Under the pieces are notes generated by a model that had not been told where the DNA came from, ran no database searches, and saw only the letters and a program-made list of their open reading frames with translations. Positions 17,499 through 25,474 of a stretch of DNA of 64,000 nt are shown piece after piece. How positions within the stretch are numbered: position 1 is the first letter of the stretch; each line of letters opens with the position of its first letter. This DNA is from Streptomyces asiaticus. GTDB taxonomy: Bacteria > Actinomycetota > Actinomycetes > Streptomycetales > Streptomycetaceae. A program made the translations under genes and the position numbers. The DNA is taken from the NCBI RefSeq assembly GCF_018138715.1, contig NZ_JAGSHX010000006.1:9238001-9302000 (forward strand), written 5' to 3'.

Positions 17499-18074
17499 TC
17501 AGGATCCGGCGAACGCCGGGTCGTTCATCAGCCAGGTGGCCAGCGGGGTGTCGTTGTCGACGGCCAGTGCCGTGAAGGTGACCCCGAGCCGGACCGCGGC
17601 CGTGCGGGTGAGCTGGAGCTCCTCGGTCTCGGTGACCTGGCCGCGGCGGAGGACGAACCGGTACTTGATGACATCGCCGTCCGCGAACTCCACGCCCAGC
17701 ATCCGCTCGTCCTTCTTCGGCTCGGCGGCGAGTTCGTAGCGGTACACCTTGGACTCGGCCTCCGTCTCCGTCACCACGGCGCCGCCGAAGAAGAACGGCA
17801 GGGTGTCCTCGTTGAGCTGGAGCAGTTGGAACTTCACGGTGAGGTCGCGGTCGGAGTAGACGAAGCGGGCCGGGCTGACCGACTGCCAGGTGTCCACCGG
17901 GTCGATCTTGTCCTTCTTGTTGAACTTGATGCCGTCGGTGGTGGTGTACCCGAGGTCCTTCCAGCCCGTCGCCCAGGCTGTGGAGACATCGGCCGGGACG
18001 GCGGTGCCGAGCGGGGCGGTCAGGATGCGGCCGGTCCCCGCGACACGGATCTCATTGGGGTTCATTCCGGGCAT
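17499..18074 (-). CDS. Major tail tube protein
   Basis: The 191-residue protein has the beta-sandwich pattern of siphovirus tail tube subunits. An early GWKDLGYTTTDGIKF strand-turn is followed by DKIDPVDTWQSVSPARFVYSDRDLTVKFQLLQLNEDT, and later YRYELAAEPKKDERMLGVEF. Homologues form hexameric rings stacked into the tube. The start at 18074 follows an AAGGAG site seven bases upstream; a second ATG four codons in is possible. It lies between the tail-terminator and chaperone genes, exactly the usual order. No sheath gene is adjacent, so the tail is non-contractile. Confidence 0.85.
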   Translation of the reverse strand: MPGMNPNEIRVAGTGRILTAPLGTAVPADVSTAWATGWKDLGYTTTDGIKFNKKDKIDPVDTWQSVSPARFVYSDRDLTVKFQLLQLNEDTLPFFFGGAVVTETEAESKVYRYELAAEPKKDERMLGVEFADGDVIKYRFVLRRGQVTETEELQLTRTAAVRLGVTFTALAVDNDTPLATWLMNDPAFAGS

Positions 18075-18128
18075 GCGATTGCTCCTTGTGGCGTGGTGAT
18101 GAGGGCGAGCGGTCGGCTGGTGCGTGGC

Positions 18129-18536
18129 CTACGCCGGACGGATGGAGAGCCGGGCCGTGGACAGATAGCGGCTGGCCGCGGCGTGCTGGTAGTCGGGCAG
18201 CCACCGGGGGCCGTCCACCTCGGAGACATCGGTGACACAGGCGGTGCCGAACGTGGTGCCGCGCACGGTGAACAGCGCCGTCCGGGCGGCCGTGGCGACG
18301 GTGTGGGCCGTGGGCTTGTCCGGGCCGTACACCTCGAGGTCGACCAGCGGCTGGTCCAGATGGATGTCCTCGACCCAGACGCCACCCGCCCGGGAGACCA
18401 GCACGGCCTTCTGCGTTCCGTCGAAGTCCGGCGGGGTCCGGTTGTCCACGAGTACCCCGGCCAGTTCGGGGCGGTTCTTCAGATGCTCGACGACGAGGCG
18501 TTCGACGTCGGGAAAGATCACCAAGGGCTCGGTCAT
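18129..18536 (-). CDS. Tail terminator / completion-like protein
   Basis: The 135-residue protein begins MTEPLVIFPDVERLVVEHLK, a helix typical of phage tail terminator proteins. Beta segments follow (VLVDNRTPPDF, AVLVSRAGGVWVEDIHLDQPLVDLEVYG), then a helix with TVATAARTALFTVRG. Terminators cap the growing tube and, in a virion, join it to the head. The start has an AGGAG site five bases upstream. Its presence without any head or portal gene suggests a stand-alone tail whose upper end is closed by this protein. The assignment relies on fold pattern plus position upstream of the tube gene. Confidence 0.72.
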   Translation of the reverse strand: MTEPLVIFPDVERLVVEHLKNRPELAGVLVDNRTPPDFDGTQKAVLVSRAGGVWVEDIHLDQPLVDLEVYGPDKPTAHTVATAARTALFTVRGTTFGTACVTDVSEVDGPRWLPDYQHAAASRYLSTARLSIRPA

Positions 18537-18578
18537 GCGCGCACTCCTTGCTGTGGTCAGGGGCTGCGCACAGCGAAA

Positions 18579-18621
18579 AGCGGCGGGGCCGTGGCCCTCC
18601 AGGGGGCACAGCTCCGCCGCT
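18579..18621 (-). terminator. GC-rich hairpin with T-run between the regulator genes and the tail structural genes
   Basis: Reading the minus strand, AGCGGCGG (18621-18614) pairs with CCGCCGCT (18586-18579), followed by a short T-run, inside the 165-bp gap ahead of the tail-terminator gene. It may stop or attenuate transcription between the two leading genes and the structural module. Confidence 0.55.
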
Positions 18622-18622
18622 G

Positions 18623-18666
18623 GCATCAAGTGTGATGCACCGGACGCCCATTGACAACCACTTGTC
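18623..18666. promoter_or_regulatory. Two adjacent palindromes, candidate operators of the tail cluster
   Basis: GCATCA-AGTG-TGATGC at 18623-18638 and GACAA-CCAC-TTGTC at 18653-18666 lie between the small HTH gene and the tail-terminator gene. Both are exact inverted repeats suited to a small dimeric DNA-binding protein. The binding role is inferred. Confidence 0.45.
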
Positions 18667-18701
18667 GTCACTTATGCCGAGATGACCATGGGCCCCGCAG
18701 G

Positions 18702-18899
18702 TCACGTACGTCGTCGTGTGGCCCGCTCGGCCGCGAACACATCCTCCAGCCGATAGAGGAACGCCTTGCCCTGACGCCCCGCGGGCCGCAGATGCTTCAG
18801 CTGCACCCACTTGCGGATGGTGGCCGGGGTGACGCCCACCTCCACGGCGGCCACGGCGGCGGTCAGCAACGGATACTCGGGTGCCTGTGTGGTCCTCAT
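18702..18899 (-). CDS. Small HTH DNA-binding protein (MerR/excisionase/BldC-like)
   Basis: The 65-residue protein carries a winged-helix HTH: YPLLTAAVAAVEVGVTPATIRKWVQLKHLRPAG, then a wing with KAFLYRLEDV. This is the layout of excisionase and BldC-like proteins. The ATG overlaps the stop of the upstream zinc-ribbon gene (ATGA), so the two are co-translated. Standing just ahead of the tail genes and next to two palindromes, it is the best candidate regulator of the tail locus. No integrase accompanies it, so an excisionase role is unlikely. Confidence 0.75.
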   Translation of the reverse strand: MRTTQAPEYPLLTAAVAAVEVGVTPATIRKWVQLKHLRPAGRQGKAFLYRLEDVFAAERATRRRT

Positions 18900-19564
18900 C
18901 GGCTCACCGCCACGACCGTGGAACCTTCGTCCAGGGCGGCGGTGATCTCCTCCAGGGCGAGCGCGCCACCGGCCACCAGCTCCGCCCACTCGCCCTCCGG
19001 CCAGGAGTGCCGATGCGCCCGGTCCGCGTGGCAGCCGCACGCGGTGTGCGGGCAGCGGCAGCCGGGGTTGATGCACAGCACCGCCCGGCGCAGCGGAAAG
19101 GCCCGCAGCGAGACCGAGGCGCACAGCGGGCACCGGCCGCTCAGCCGGACCACGGGCTCGGCGTCCCCGAGCGCGCCCGCGCAGCGCCGCGCCATTCCGC
19201 TGATCTCGTCCAGCAGATGGCGCATCAGCAACGGGTCGGCCTCGACTCGTTCCAGCAGCCCCGCGAGACGGGCCAGTCTGACCTCGACCGTGCCCCTGCC
19301 CGTGGGCGGCAGCCCGAGCCGGTCGTGGACGGCCTCCTCCAGCTCCACGACGCCGTCGGTGATGTCGCGTACGGTGTCGGAGACCCGCAGGCGCAACGGC
19401 TCCGAGGGCCCGCGGCGGTCGGTGCCTCCCCGCTGCCGACCGAGGCCGGGGCGGTGCGGGGAGGGCGTCAACTCCGCCTGGAGCTCGGGGAACTGCCGTA
19501 TCAGGACGGTGATCCAGTGGCTCGCTCTGATGCGGTCAGGATGCGCAAGTGCGTCATTGCTCAA
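18896..19564 (-). CDS. Zinc-ribbon protein heading the tail cluster, function unknown
   Basis: The protein has about 222 residues, read from a TTG start (the only plausible start near the frame's beginning, preceded by a G-rich tract). The N-terminal 140 residues are helical (ITVLIRQFPELQAEL; VELEEAVHDRLGLP). A cysteine cluster follows (CPLCASVSLRAF, then CINPGCRCPHTACGCH), consistent with one or two zinc sites, and then a helical tail. It overlaps the small HTH gene by four bases. Proteins of this type occur near phage-like regulators in Streptomyces, but no function is recognised. A nucleic-acid-binding role is a guess from the Cys pattern. Confidence 0.7.
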   Translation of the reverse strand: MSNDALAHPDRIRASHWITVLIRQFPELQAELTPSPHRPGLGRQRGGTDRRGPSEPLRLRVSDTVRDITDGVVELEEAVHDRLGLPPTGRGTVEVRLARLAGLLERVEADPLLMRHLLDEISGMARRCAGALGDAEPVVRLSGRCPLCASVSLRAFPLRRAVLCINPGCRCPHTACGCHADRAHRHSWPEGEWAELVAGGALALEEITAALDEGSTVVAVSR

Positions 19565-19594
19565 CAGAACCCCCCAGGTCGTCTGCTTCTTCGC

Positions 19595-19628
19595 TCCCTA
19601 GGGACCCCGGTCCACGCGGAACGGTTCC
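19595..19628. promoter_or_regulatory. Palindromes upstream of the tail-cluster leader gene
   Basis: A perfect 10-bp palindrome TCCCTAGGGA (19595-19604) and the near-palindrome GGAACGGTTCC (19618-19628) lie 30-65 bases upstream of the zinc-ribbon gene. They sit in the only sizeable non-coding stretch ahead of the minus-strand tail genes and may be control sites. Confidence 0.35.
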
Positions 19629-19700
19629 CACCGGAAGGGCGCGCGGAAGCGGGGATCAGGGGGCGCCGGAGCAGGCGTCGGGAAGGCGCCGCGGCGGGTG

Positions 19701-20495
19701 TCAGGGGAGGATCGAGTCGACGTAGCCGCCGTCCACGCGCACGGCTCCGCCGGTGGTGGCCGAGGCGAAGGTGGAGCTCAGGTAGACCGCCATATTGGCG
19801 ATCTCCTCGGGCTCGATCAGCCGCTGGAGCAGCGACTGCGGCCGGTGCTTGGCCATGAACTCCCGCTGGGCCTCGTCCCAGGGCAGCTCCGGGTCCACCA
19901 GCTCGTACACGAAGTCCTCGACCCCGCCGGTGTGGGTCGGCCCTGCGATCAGCGAGTTCACCGTGACCCCGGTGCCGGCCGCGTCCTTGGCGAAGCCGCG
20001 GGTGACCGCGAGCAGCGCGGTCTTCGACATCCCGTAGTGGATCATCTCGGCGGGGATGACGACGGCGGAGTCACTGGCCACGTTCATGATCCGGCCCCAG
20101 GAGCGGTCCTTCATCCCGGGCAGGTAGGTGCGGATCATCCGGACGGCGGCCAGGACGTTCACCTCGAAGTAGCGCCGCCACTCGTCGTCGCCGATCTCCA
20201 GCGGCGGAGTGGCCCCGAAGATGCCGAGGTTGTTGACCAGGATATCGGCGTCCGGCACGGCGCCGGTGACCTGGCGGGCGCCGTCCTCGGTGGTGATGTC
20301 ACCGGGGGCGGAGACGAACGAGCCGCCCTCCGTGTCCTCCTCCAGCTTCTGGATGGCGGCCTCGACGGACTCCTGCCGGCGCCCGTTGACGGCGACACGG
20401 GCGCCCGCCCGCGCCAGCCCGGCGGCGATGGCGAATCCGATGCCCTGCGTGGAGCCGGTGACCAGGGCGGTCTTACCGGAAAGGTCGATCTGCAC
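19701..20495 (-). CDS. Short-chain dehydrogenase/reductase
   Basis: The 264-residue protein is a classical SDR: the TGSTQGIGFA nucleotide-binding turn near residue 14, NNLG in the central strand, catalytic Ser within VASDSAV, and YGMSK (Tyr-Lys) near residue 156. The Arg in the NGRRQ turn suggests NADPH preference. The start has a GGAGCTCC-type site upstream. It stands alone between the tail cluster and the GH3 gene on the same strand with no operon partner, so its substrate is open. Relatives are annotated as 3-oxoacyl-ACP or sugar/alcohol reductases, which is not specific. Confidence 0.85.
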   Translation of the reverse strand: MQIDLSGKTALVTGSTQGIGFAIAAGLARAGARVAVNGRRQESVEAAIQKLEEDTEGGSFVSAPGDITTEDGARQVTGAVPDADILVNNLGIFGATPPLEIGDDEWRRYFEVNVLAAVRMIRTYLPGMKDRSWGRIMNVASDSAVVIPAEMIHYGMSKTALLAVTRGFAKDAAGTGVTVNSLIAGPTHTGGVEDFVYELVDPELPWDEAQREFMAKHRPQSLLQRLIEPEEIANMAVYLSSTFASATTGGAVRVDGGYVDSILP

Positions 20496-20589
20496 GGAGC
20501 TCCTTCGTCGATGCCTGATTACTTGCGTGCGCCTTTAGTTGCATACGCGCGATACTAGCGTAGTCCGATGCGACGACGGCCGTGGCCGC

Positions 20590-23097
20590 TCAGGCCCCAT
20601 GGCGGACCTCGATCTGCCCCCGCAGCCTCGGATCGCGCGAGGAGGAGCCCACTTCCACGGTCCGGCGCCCGGTGCCCAGTACCCATCCATGGCGTTCGGA
20701 GTCCCATGCGGACAGCGCCCGGGCGGCCACCCGCACCGTCACCTTCCGCGCCTGGCCGGGCCGCAGATGGACCCGCCGGAAGCCCGCCAGCGCCCGCTCG
20801 GCCTGGTCGAGCGGCAGATCGGGCGAGGGCCCCACATACACCTGGGCCACCTCCGCCCCGGCCCGCCGCCCGGTGTTGCGCACGGTGAAGGCCGCCTCCA
20901 GACCACTTCCGCGCCGTCGCAACCGCAACCCCGCATAGCCGAAGGTGGTGTACGACAGGCCGTGGCCGAAGGGGAAGAGGGGCCGCACCCCCTCGGCGTC
21001 GTACCAGCGATAGCCGACATGGATGCCCTCGGAGTACTCCTCACGGCCGTTCACCCCGGGGTAGCGCCGGGCGTCTCCGGCCATCGGGTGGCGGTCGTCG
21101 GAGACGGGGAAGGACTGGGTGAGCCTGCCGCCGGGATTGGCGTCGCCGAAGAGCAGGGCGGTGGTGGCGGCGGCGCCCTCCTGGCCGGGGTAGTACATCT
21201 GGAGAACGGCGCCGGTGCGCTTCAGCCAGGGCATCGAGGTGCACGAGGAGGTGTTCAGGACGACGGTCGTGCGCGGATTGGCCTTGGCCACGGCGGCGAT
21301 CAGCGCGTTCTGGTGGCCGGGGAGGGCGATGGTGGTCCGGTCCCTGCCCTCGGTGGCGTCCTCGTAGCCGAAGAGCACCACACTGTGCGCGGCGCGGGCG
21401 GCGCGCACGGCCTCGGCCACATCGGCGGCGCGCGTGGCGGAGGTGGTGCGGCGCAGCCGGAAGGTCAGCCCCTTTCCACCGCCCTTGGCGGTGACCTTCA
21501 GCCGGTGCCTTCCCGCCGTCAGCTTGACGGCCGCCCGGCGCACGGCGAGGCCGTCCGGGGCGGCGCTGACGAAGCCACCGGTGAAGTACTCGCCCAGGCC
21601 GGGCCGGAACGGGAACAGCTCCTCGCCGTCCAGCAGCGCCTTCGGGCGGCCGGCGGGCGGGCCGCTGAAGTGCAGGACGAACGTCCACTCGTCGGCCTCG
21701 GCCACGGTGAGGGCGCCCTCGTACGCCCAGCTCTTGCCCGCCGCCACCTTCCGCTTCTCCAGCCCGGTGGCCGGGGAGAGCGCGGAGGCCGGGATCTTCT
21801 TGCCGAACACGTCCTCGCCCAGGGCGTAGTCCACCCGGGCCCCCTTCCCGGCACGCTCCCGGATCGCCTCCAGCGGGCTCGCGGCGTGGTCGGGGACCAC
21901 ATGGGCGCTGCCGCCGCCACTGACGAAGGGGATGGAGCCGGTGGGCCCGACCACGGCGATCGACCGGGCGGCGGACCCGGTCAGCGGCAGTGTGCCGCGC
22001 TCATTGCGCAGCAGGACGCCGCCCGCCGTGGCGACCTTCAGCGCGGTGCGCGCCCCGGCTCCCGGGTCCCGGCCGGGCCGCGGCGGGGCGCCGCCGTCCA
22101 GCAGCCCGAAGCGGTCCATGACGGTCAGGACGCGGCCGGCCGCGCGGTCCACCTCGGCCTCCGGTACGGTCCCGTCGGCCACCGCCTTCCGCAGGGCGTC
22201 GCCGAAGTACTTTCCGTCCGGCATCTCCATGTCGAGCCCGGCGCCGAGGGCCGCCGCGGTGCCGTGGGCGGCGTGCCAGTCGGTCATCACCCAGCCGTCG
22301 AAGCCCCAGTCCTCGCGCAGCACCCCGGTCAGCAGCGGCCCGCTCTCGCACGCGAAGGCCCCGTTGACCTTGTTGTAGGCGCCCATGACCGCCCCCGCAC
22401 CCGCCCGTACGGCCGCCTCGAAGCCCGGCAGCTCCATCTCCCGCGCCGCCCGGTCGTCGACGATCACATCGATCGACTCCCGCGCGTGCTCCTGGTTGTT
22501 CATGGCGAAGTGCTTGACGGTGGCGATCAGGCCCTCGCCCTGGATACCGCCCACCTCCTCGGCCACCAGCTCGGAGGCGAGCAGGGGGTCCTCGCCGAAG
22601 GTCTCGAAGTTGCGCCCGGCGTACGGGGTGCGGATGAGATTGACCATGGGGGAGAGCAGCACATCCTGGCCCAGCGCACGGCCCTCGCGTCCGATGGCGC
22701 GCCCGTACTCCCGCGCCAGGGCCGGATCGAAGGCGGAGGCGAGCAGCACCGGCGCGGGCAGCGCGGTGGCATGCCGGGTGACCCGTACGCCGGCGGGCCC
22801 GTCCGCGAGCCGCAGTGGCGGAATGCCGAGCCGGGGGACGCCCGGGGTGTACCCCGCCTGGCCGAGGCTGTGGGGATCCTTCGCGCCGTGCAGCAGTGCG
22901 AGCTTCTCCTCGAGGGTCATCCGGCCGAGGAGGGAGTCCACCCGCGAGCCGGGTTCGGCGGCGGGCCCGGCGGCGGACCGGGGGCCGGCGGCGGGCGCGG
23001 CGGCGGCCGCAGGCCAGCCGCTCCCATCGGTGGCGGCGACGGCCATCACCCCTCCCAGGAGGGAAAGGGCGGAACGGCGTGACAGGGCGCCCGGCAT
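20590..23097 (-). CDS. Secreted GH3 beta-glucosidase-like enzyme with PA14 insert
   Basis: The protein has 835 residues. The N-terminus RRSALSLLGG with a hydrophobic stretch and an Ala-rich cleavage region is a secretory signal, possibly Tat. The GH3 barrel includes LADGPAGVR, ATVKHFAMNNQE and the nucleophile Asp273 in WVMTDWHA. A PA14-like domain (about 400-540, KSWAYEGALTVAEADEWTFVLHFSG) interrupts the second GH3 domain, which resumes with VVLFGYEDATEGRDRTTIALPG. A fibronectin-III-like domain ends the protein. PA14 inserts shape the active site for oligosaccharides, so the likely role is extracellular release of glucose or related sugars from plant or microbial glucans. There is no adjacent sugar transporter. 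Confidence 0.92.
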   Translation of the reverse strand: MPGALSRRSALSLLGGVMAVAATDGSGWPAAAAAPAAGPRSAAGPAAEPGSRVDSLLGRMTLEEKLALLHGAKDPHSLGQAGYTPGVPRLGIPPLRLADGPAGVRVTRHATALPAPVLLASAFDPALAREYGRAIGREGRALGQDVLLSPMVNLIRTPYAGRNFETFGEDPLLASELVAEEVGGIQGEGLIATVKHFAMNNQEHARESIDVIVDDRAAREMELPGFEAAVRAGAGAVMGAYNKVNGAFACESGPLLTGVLREDWGFDGWVMTDWHAAHGTAAALGAGLDMEMPDGKYFGDALRKAVADGTVPEAEVDRAAGRVLTVMDRFGLLDGGAPPRPGRDPGAGARTALKVATAGGVLLRNERGTLPLTGSAARSIAVVGPTGSIPFVSGGGSAHVVPDHAASPLEAIRERAGKGARVDYALGEDVFGKKIPASALSPATGLEKRKVAAGKSWAYEGALTVAEADEWTFVLHFSGPPAGRPKALLDGEELFPFRPGLGEYFTGGFVSAAPDGLAVRRAAVKLTAGRHRLKVTAKGGGKGLTFRLRRTTSATRAADVAEAVRAARAAHSVVLFGYEDATEGRDRTTIALPGHQNALIAAVAKANPRTTVVLNTSSCTSMPWLKRTGAVLQMYYPGQEGAAATTALLFGDANPGGRLTQSFPVSDDRHPMAGDARRYPGVNGREEYSEGIHVGYRWYDAEGVRPLFPFGHGLSYTTFGYAGLRLRRRGSGLEAAFTVRNTGRRAGAEVAQVYVGPSPDLPLDQAERALAGFRRVHLRPGQARKVTVRVAARALSAWDSERHGWVLGTGRRTVEVGSSSRDPRLRGQIEVRHGA

Positions 23098-23285
23098 GGC
23101 GTCACTCCATCTCTCGCGGCTCGAAGACGTGTGTGTACGCAGGCGTGCTGACGTGGCTCCGGTGTCCGTCGGGTGAACACCGTGCGGACATCACATCACG
23201 GGGTCGGCCGCTTGCCGGGGTGCGCCGGGTTTCGGGATCGGGGTGTCGCCGGTCGGAGCCTGTGCCGTATCCCCGGCCGGGGATA

Positions 23286-24047
23286 TCAGCGCGCGGCGAT
23301 CCGCGCGGCCACGCAGAGGTCCTCGTCGCGGTAGCCGAGGCGGGTGTAGAGCCGCATCGCGGGGGCGTTGTCGGCGAGCTGCCACAGCGTGCAGAAGCCG
23401 TACCGGCGTACGGCGTACCGGGTGAGCCAGGAGGTCAGCGCCGCGCCGAGCCCCTGGCCGCGCAGCCGGGCGTCGGTCGCCACGGACGCCATCAGCGGGG
23501 CGCCGCTGTCCCGCAGACTGCTCAGGGCACCGCAGGCCACCAGCCGCCCGTCCTCGTCCCGGATCCCGGCCCACAGGCTGATACCGGCGGAGCCGGGGCC
23601 GGTCGAATGGCCCGGGCTGTGCTCCCGCAGGAAGGCCAGCAGCTCCTCGTGGTGGTGTTCGCCGAGCTCGGCCACCCGCCCCTCACCCGGATGGGCGGGC
23701 GGCTCGTCCGGCGTCCAGCGGAAGACCCACTCGACCACATCGGCGAGTGGCAGATGGCGGGAGACCAGGGCGTCGGTGCCACGGGGGCCGGTGAACTCCC
23801 TCACATGGTCGGGCAGGCGCTGTGCCGCGCCCAGCACCAGCCCGGCGGCGGGCACCGGCTCCCCAACGCTCCACACATGGCCACGGGGGCCGTCGAGCCA
23901 GGCCACGGCGCCGGTACCGGCCCAGCTGAGCCGGTCGGCCGACCGTCGCCGCGCCGCGCCGAAGCGCAGCAGAGCTGAGCCCGGGCGGTTCTCCAGGCCC
24001 TGGGTGAACAGATCCGCGGTGCGGGGAGGAAACGTCGTGGACTGCAT
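23286..24047 (-). CDS. GNAT-family N-acetyltransferase
   Basis: The protein has 253 residues from the ATG at 24047; an upstream in-frame start would add 28 unconserved residues. The C-terminal 100 residues form the GNAT fold, with acetyl-CoA-binding LRGQGLGAALTSWL (R/Q-x-x-G-x-G/A) and the following DNAPAMRLYTRLGY segment. The N-terminal half (about 1-130) is a second, degenerate GNAT-like region. The substrate is unknown. No resistance or operon context is visible: the flanking genes are secreted enzymes separated by more than 100 bases, with a terminator on the upstream side. Confidence 0.82.
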   Translation of the reverse strand: MQSTTFPPRTADLFTQGLENRPGSALLRFGAARRRSADRLSWAGTGAVAWLDGPRGHVWSVGEPVPAAGLVLGAAQRLPDHVREFTGPRGTDALVSRHLPLADVVEWVFRWTPDEPPAHPGEGRVAELGEHHHEELLAFLREHSPGHSTGPGSAGISLWAGIRDEDGRLVACGALSSLRDSGAPLMASVATDARLRGQGLGAALTSWLTRYAVRRYGFCTLWQLADNAPAMRLYTRLGYRDEDLCVAARIAAR

Positions 24048-24136
24048 CACTCTCGGGGGGAAGGAGCTCACAGGGGAGAGGGGGATGGGGGCGGCGCTCC
24101 ACTCTGACACACGGCCCCCGGCCGGGCGCAAACGCG

Positions 24137-24165
24137 GTGGACCCCGCCCGGGGGGCGGGGTCCAC
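24137..24165 (-). terminator. Terminator after the secreted amidase-like gene
   Basis: GTGGACCCCGCC (24137-24148) pairs perfectly with GGCGGGGTCCAC (24154-24165) around a five-base loop, about 34 bases beyond the stop of the amidase-like gene. There is no T-run, as is common in Streptomyces. Confidence 0.75.
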
Positions 24166-24198
24166 TGTCACGGGGGACACGGGTGCTTGCCGGGCGCC

Positions 24199-25341
24199 TC
24201 AGGTGCGGTAGGCGTAGTAGAGCGAGTTCGGGTACGAGGCGATGATGCTGGCCACGGACTTCCGGTAGGTGTTCACCGAGTGGTAGGTCATGTACGGCAC
24301 ACCGCTGGAGCTCCGGTAGGTGACCATCATGGTGTGGTCCTTGGACCCGTCCTTGTCGAAGTCCATCTGCATGACGTCACCGACGCCCATGTAGTAGACG
24401 TTCGCCAGGTTGGTGGCCCTCTTGGTGTCCAGGGTGAACCAGGACCACTCGTTGACGCCCACCCAGGACATCGACTGGTACGAGGTGTCGTACCACCAGC
24501 TGCGGTAGTCCTCGGCGTCGCCGGACTTGTTGGCCCAGCCGCCCGCCTTCAGGGACTGGCTCACGAAGTTGGTGCAGTCCCCGCCGGCCTCGTTGAACTT
24601 CCGGTAGGCGGGGTTGTAGTTCTGCCAGTACTTCTCCGCGTACGAGGCCATCGCCGCGTAGTTGTAGCTTCCGGCGGGCTTCGTCTGCGGCTGGGACGGC
24701 TTGGAGATGGCGGCGGGCGTGGCCTCGGGCAGGACCGTCGTCCGGGCCGTCGCCACCCGCGCCGTGGCGGGCTCGTTGACCGCCAGCGGGCCGTCGTCGG
24801 TCGAGGTGAGGCCGGTCAGCTGCCACTTCCCGTCCGCAGTGGCGGCGAAGCTCAGCCGGTGGTGCGCCTGGAAGCCGGTGGTGGCGGGCTCGTCGCCGCG
24901 TATCTTCTTGTAGGTCAGCGTCGTGGTCTCGGTGGCCTGGACCGTGACGTGTCCGGCCTCGACCCGTATCCGGTCCACCGCCACCCGGGTGTCGGCGGAG
25001 GTGTACGCCTCGCCCAGGGCCGCGAGCCGCGCCTTGCGGGTGCGCAGCGTGGACAGCGCGGTGTCCTCGGTCCGGGTCTGCCCGGCCGACAGGCGGACGT
25101 TCTTCTCGGCGAGCGGGGCCGCGCGCCGCACCGACTGCTTGTTGTTGTCCAGCAGAGCCGCCGTGCGCTGGGTCAGCACCGCGTCGGCCAGCCGTCCGAA
25201 GGACTGAGCGGTCGCGGTGTCCACGGTGCCGGCCGCCGCCGGGCTCTCCGCCGCGCTCGCGGCGGAGGCGGGCAGGACCACGGCGGACAGGGCCGCCGTC
25301 AGCACGGCCCCCACGGCGGATCTGAAGGTCGTTGACTTCAC
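24199..25341 (-). CDS. Secreted amidase-domain (Amidase_6-like) protein
   Basis: The protein has 380 residues from a GTG preceded by GGAGGG. A Sec signal peptide (VGAVLTAALSAVVLPASAASA) is followed by an N-terminal region of about 190 residues with NTF2-like character. A C-terminal catalytic domain starts at YNYAAMASYAEKYW. Cys in GGDCTNFVSQ and His in KDHTMMV fit a papain-like (NlpC/CHAP-related) Amidase_6 domain, and DFDKDGSKD looks like a calcium-type loop. The likely role is extracellular amide hydrolysis, possibly of cell-wall peptides. Single-gene unit with hairpins on both sides. Confidence 0.82.
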   Translation of the reverse strand: MKSTTFRSAVGAVLTAALSAVVLPASAASAAESPAAAGTVDTATAQSFGRLADAVLTQRTAALLDNNKQSVRRAAPLAEKNVRLSAGQTRTEDTALSTLRTRKARLAALGEAYTSADTRVAVDRIRVEAGHVTVQATETTTLTYKKIRGDEPATTGFQAHHRLSFAATADGKWQLTGLTSTDDGPLAVNEPATARVATARTTVLPEATPAAISKPSQPQTKPAGSYNYAAMASYAEKYWQNYNPAYRKFNEAGGDCTNFVSQSLKAGGWANKSGDAEDYRSWWYDTSYQSMSWVGVNEWSWFTLDTKRATNLANVYYMGVGDVMQMDFDKDGSKDHTMMVTYRSSSGVPYMTYHSVNTYRKSVASIIASYPNSLYYAYRT

Positions 25342-25361
25342 GTGTATTTATCCCTCCACAC

Positions 25362-25383
25362 CCCCGGCCCGGACGGGCCGGGG
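25362..25383. promoter_or_regulatory. Perfect GC-rich palindrome in the amidase leader
   Basis: A 10-bp arm CCCCGGCCCG (25362-25371) and its complement CGGGCCGGGG (25374-25383) sit just upstream of the ribosome site of the secreted amidase-like gene. In the mRNA leader it would form a very stable hairpin, so it may act as an operator or translation-control element. Confidence 0.4.
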
Positions 25384-25394
25384 TCACCGAATCA

Positions 25395-25428
25395 TCACAT
25401 GAACTCCGCGTCTGTGGAGCTCATGTGA
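25395..25428. terminator. Hairpin between the P450 and the amidase-like gene
   Basis: Arms TCACATGAACTCC (25395-25407) and GGAGCTCATGTGA (25416-25428) pair with one mismatch around an eight-base loop, 47 bases after the P450 stop. It probably terminates P450 transcription, although a dimer-binding site cannot be excluded. Confidence 0.6.
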
Positions 25429-25474
25429 CGATTTCTGTCGTATGGAGGGCGGGCCTGGTCAGGGCCCGGCGCCG

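Noticed and set aside
11517..19564. Contractile injection system or complete prophage
   Set aside because: No sheath, baseplate, AAA ATPase, capsid, portal, terminase, lysis or integrase gene is seen; only non-contractile tail genes are present.
20539..23082. An 847-residue plus-strand frame over the GH3 gene
   Set aside because: The minus strand has a complete GH3-PA14 protein with signal peptide; the plus frame is a Gly/His/Arg-rich shadow.
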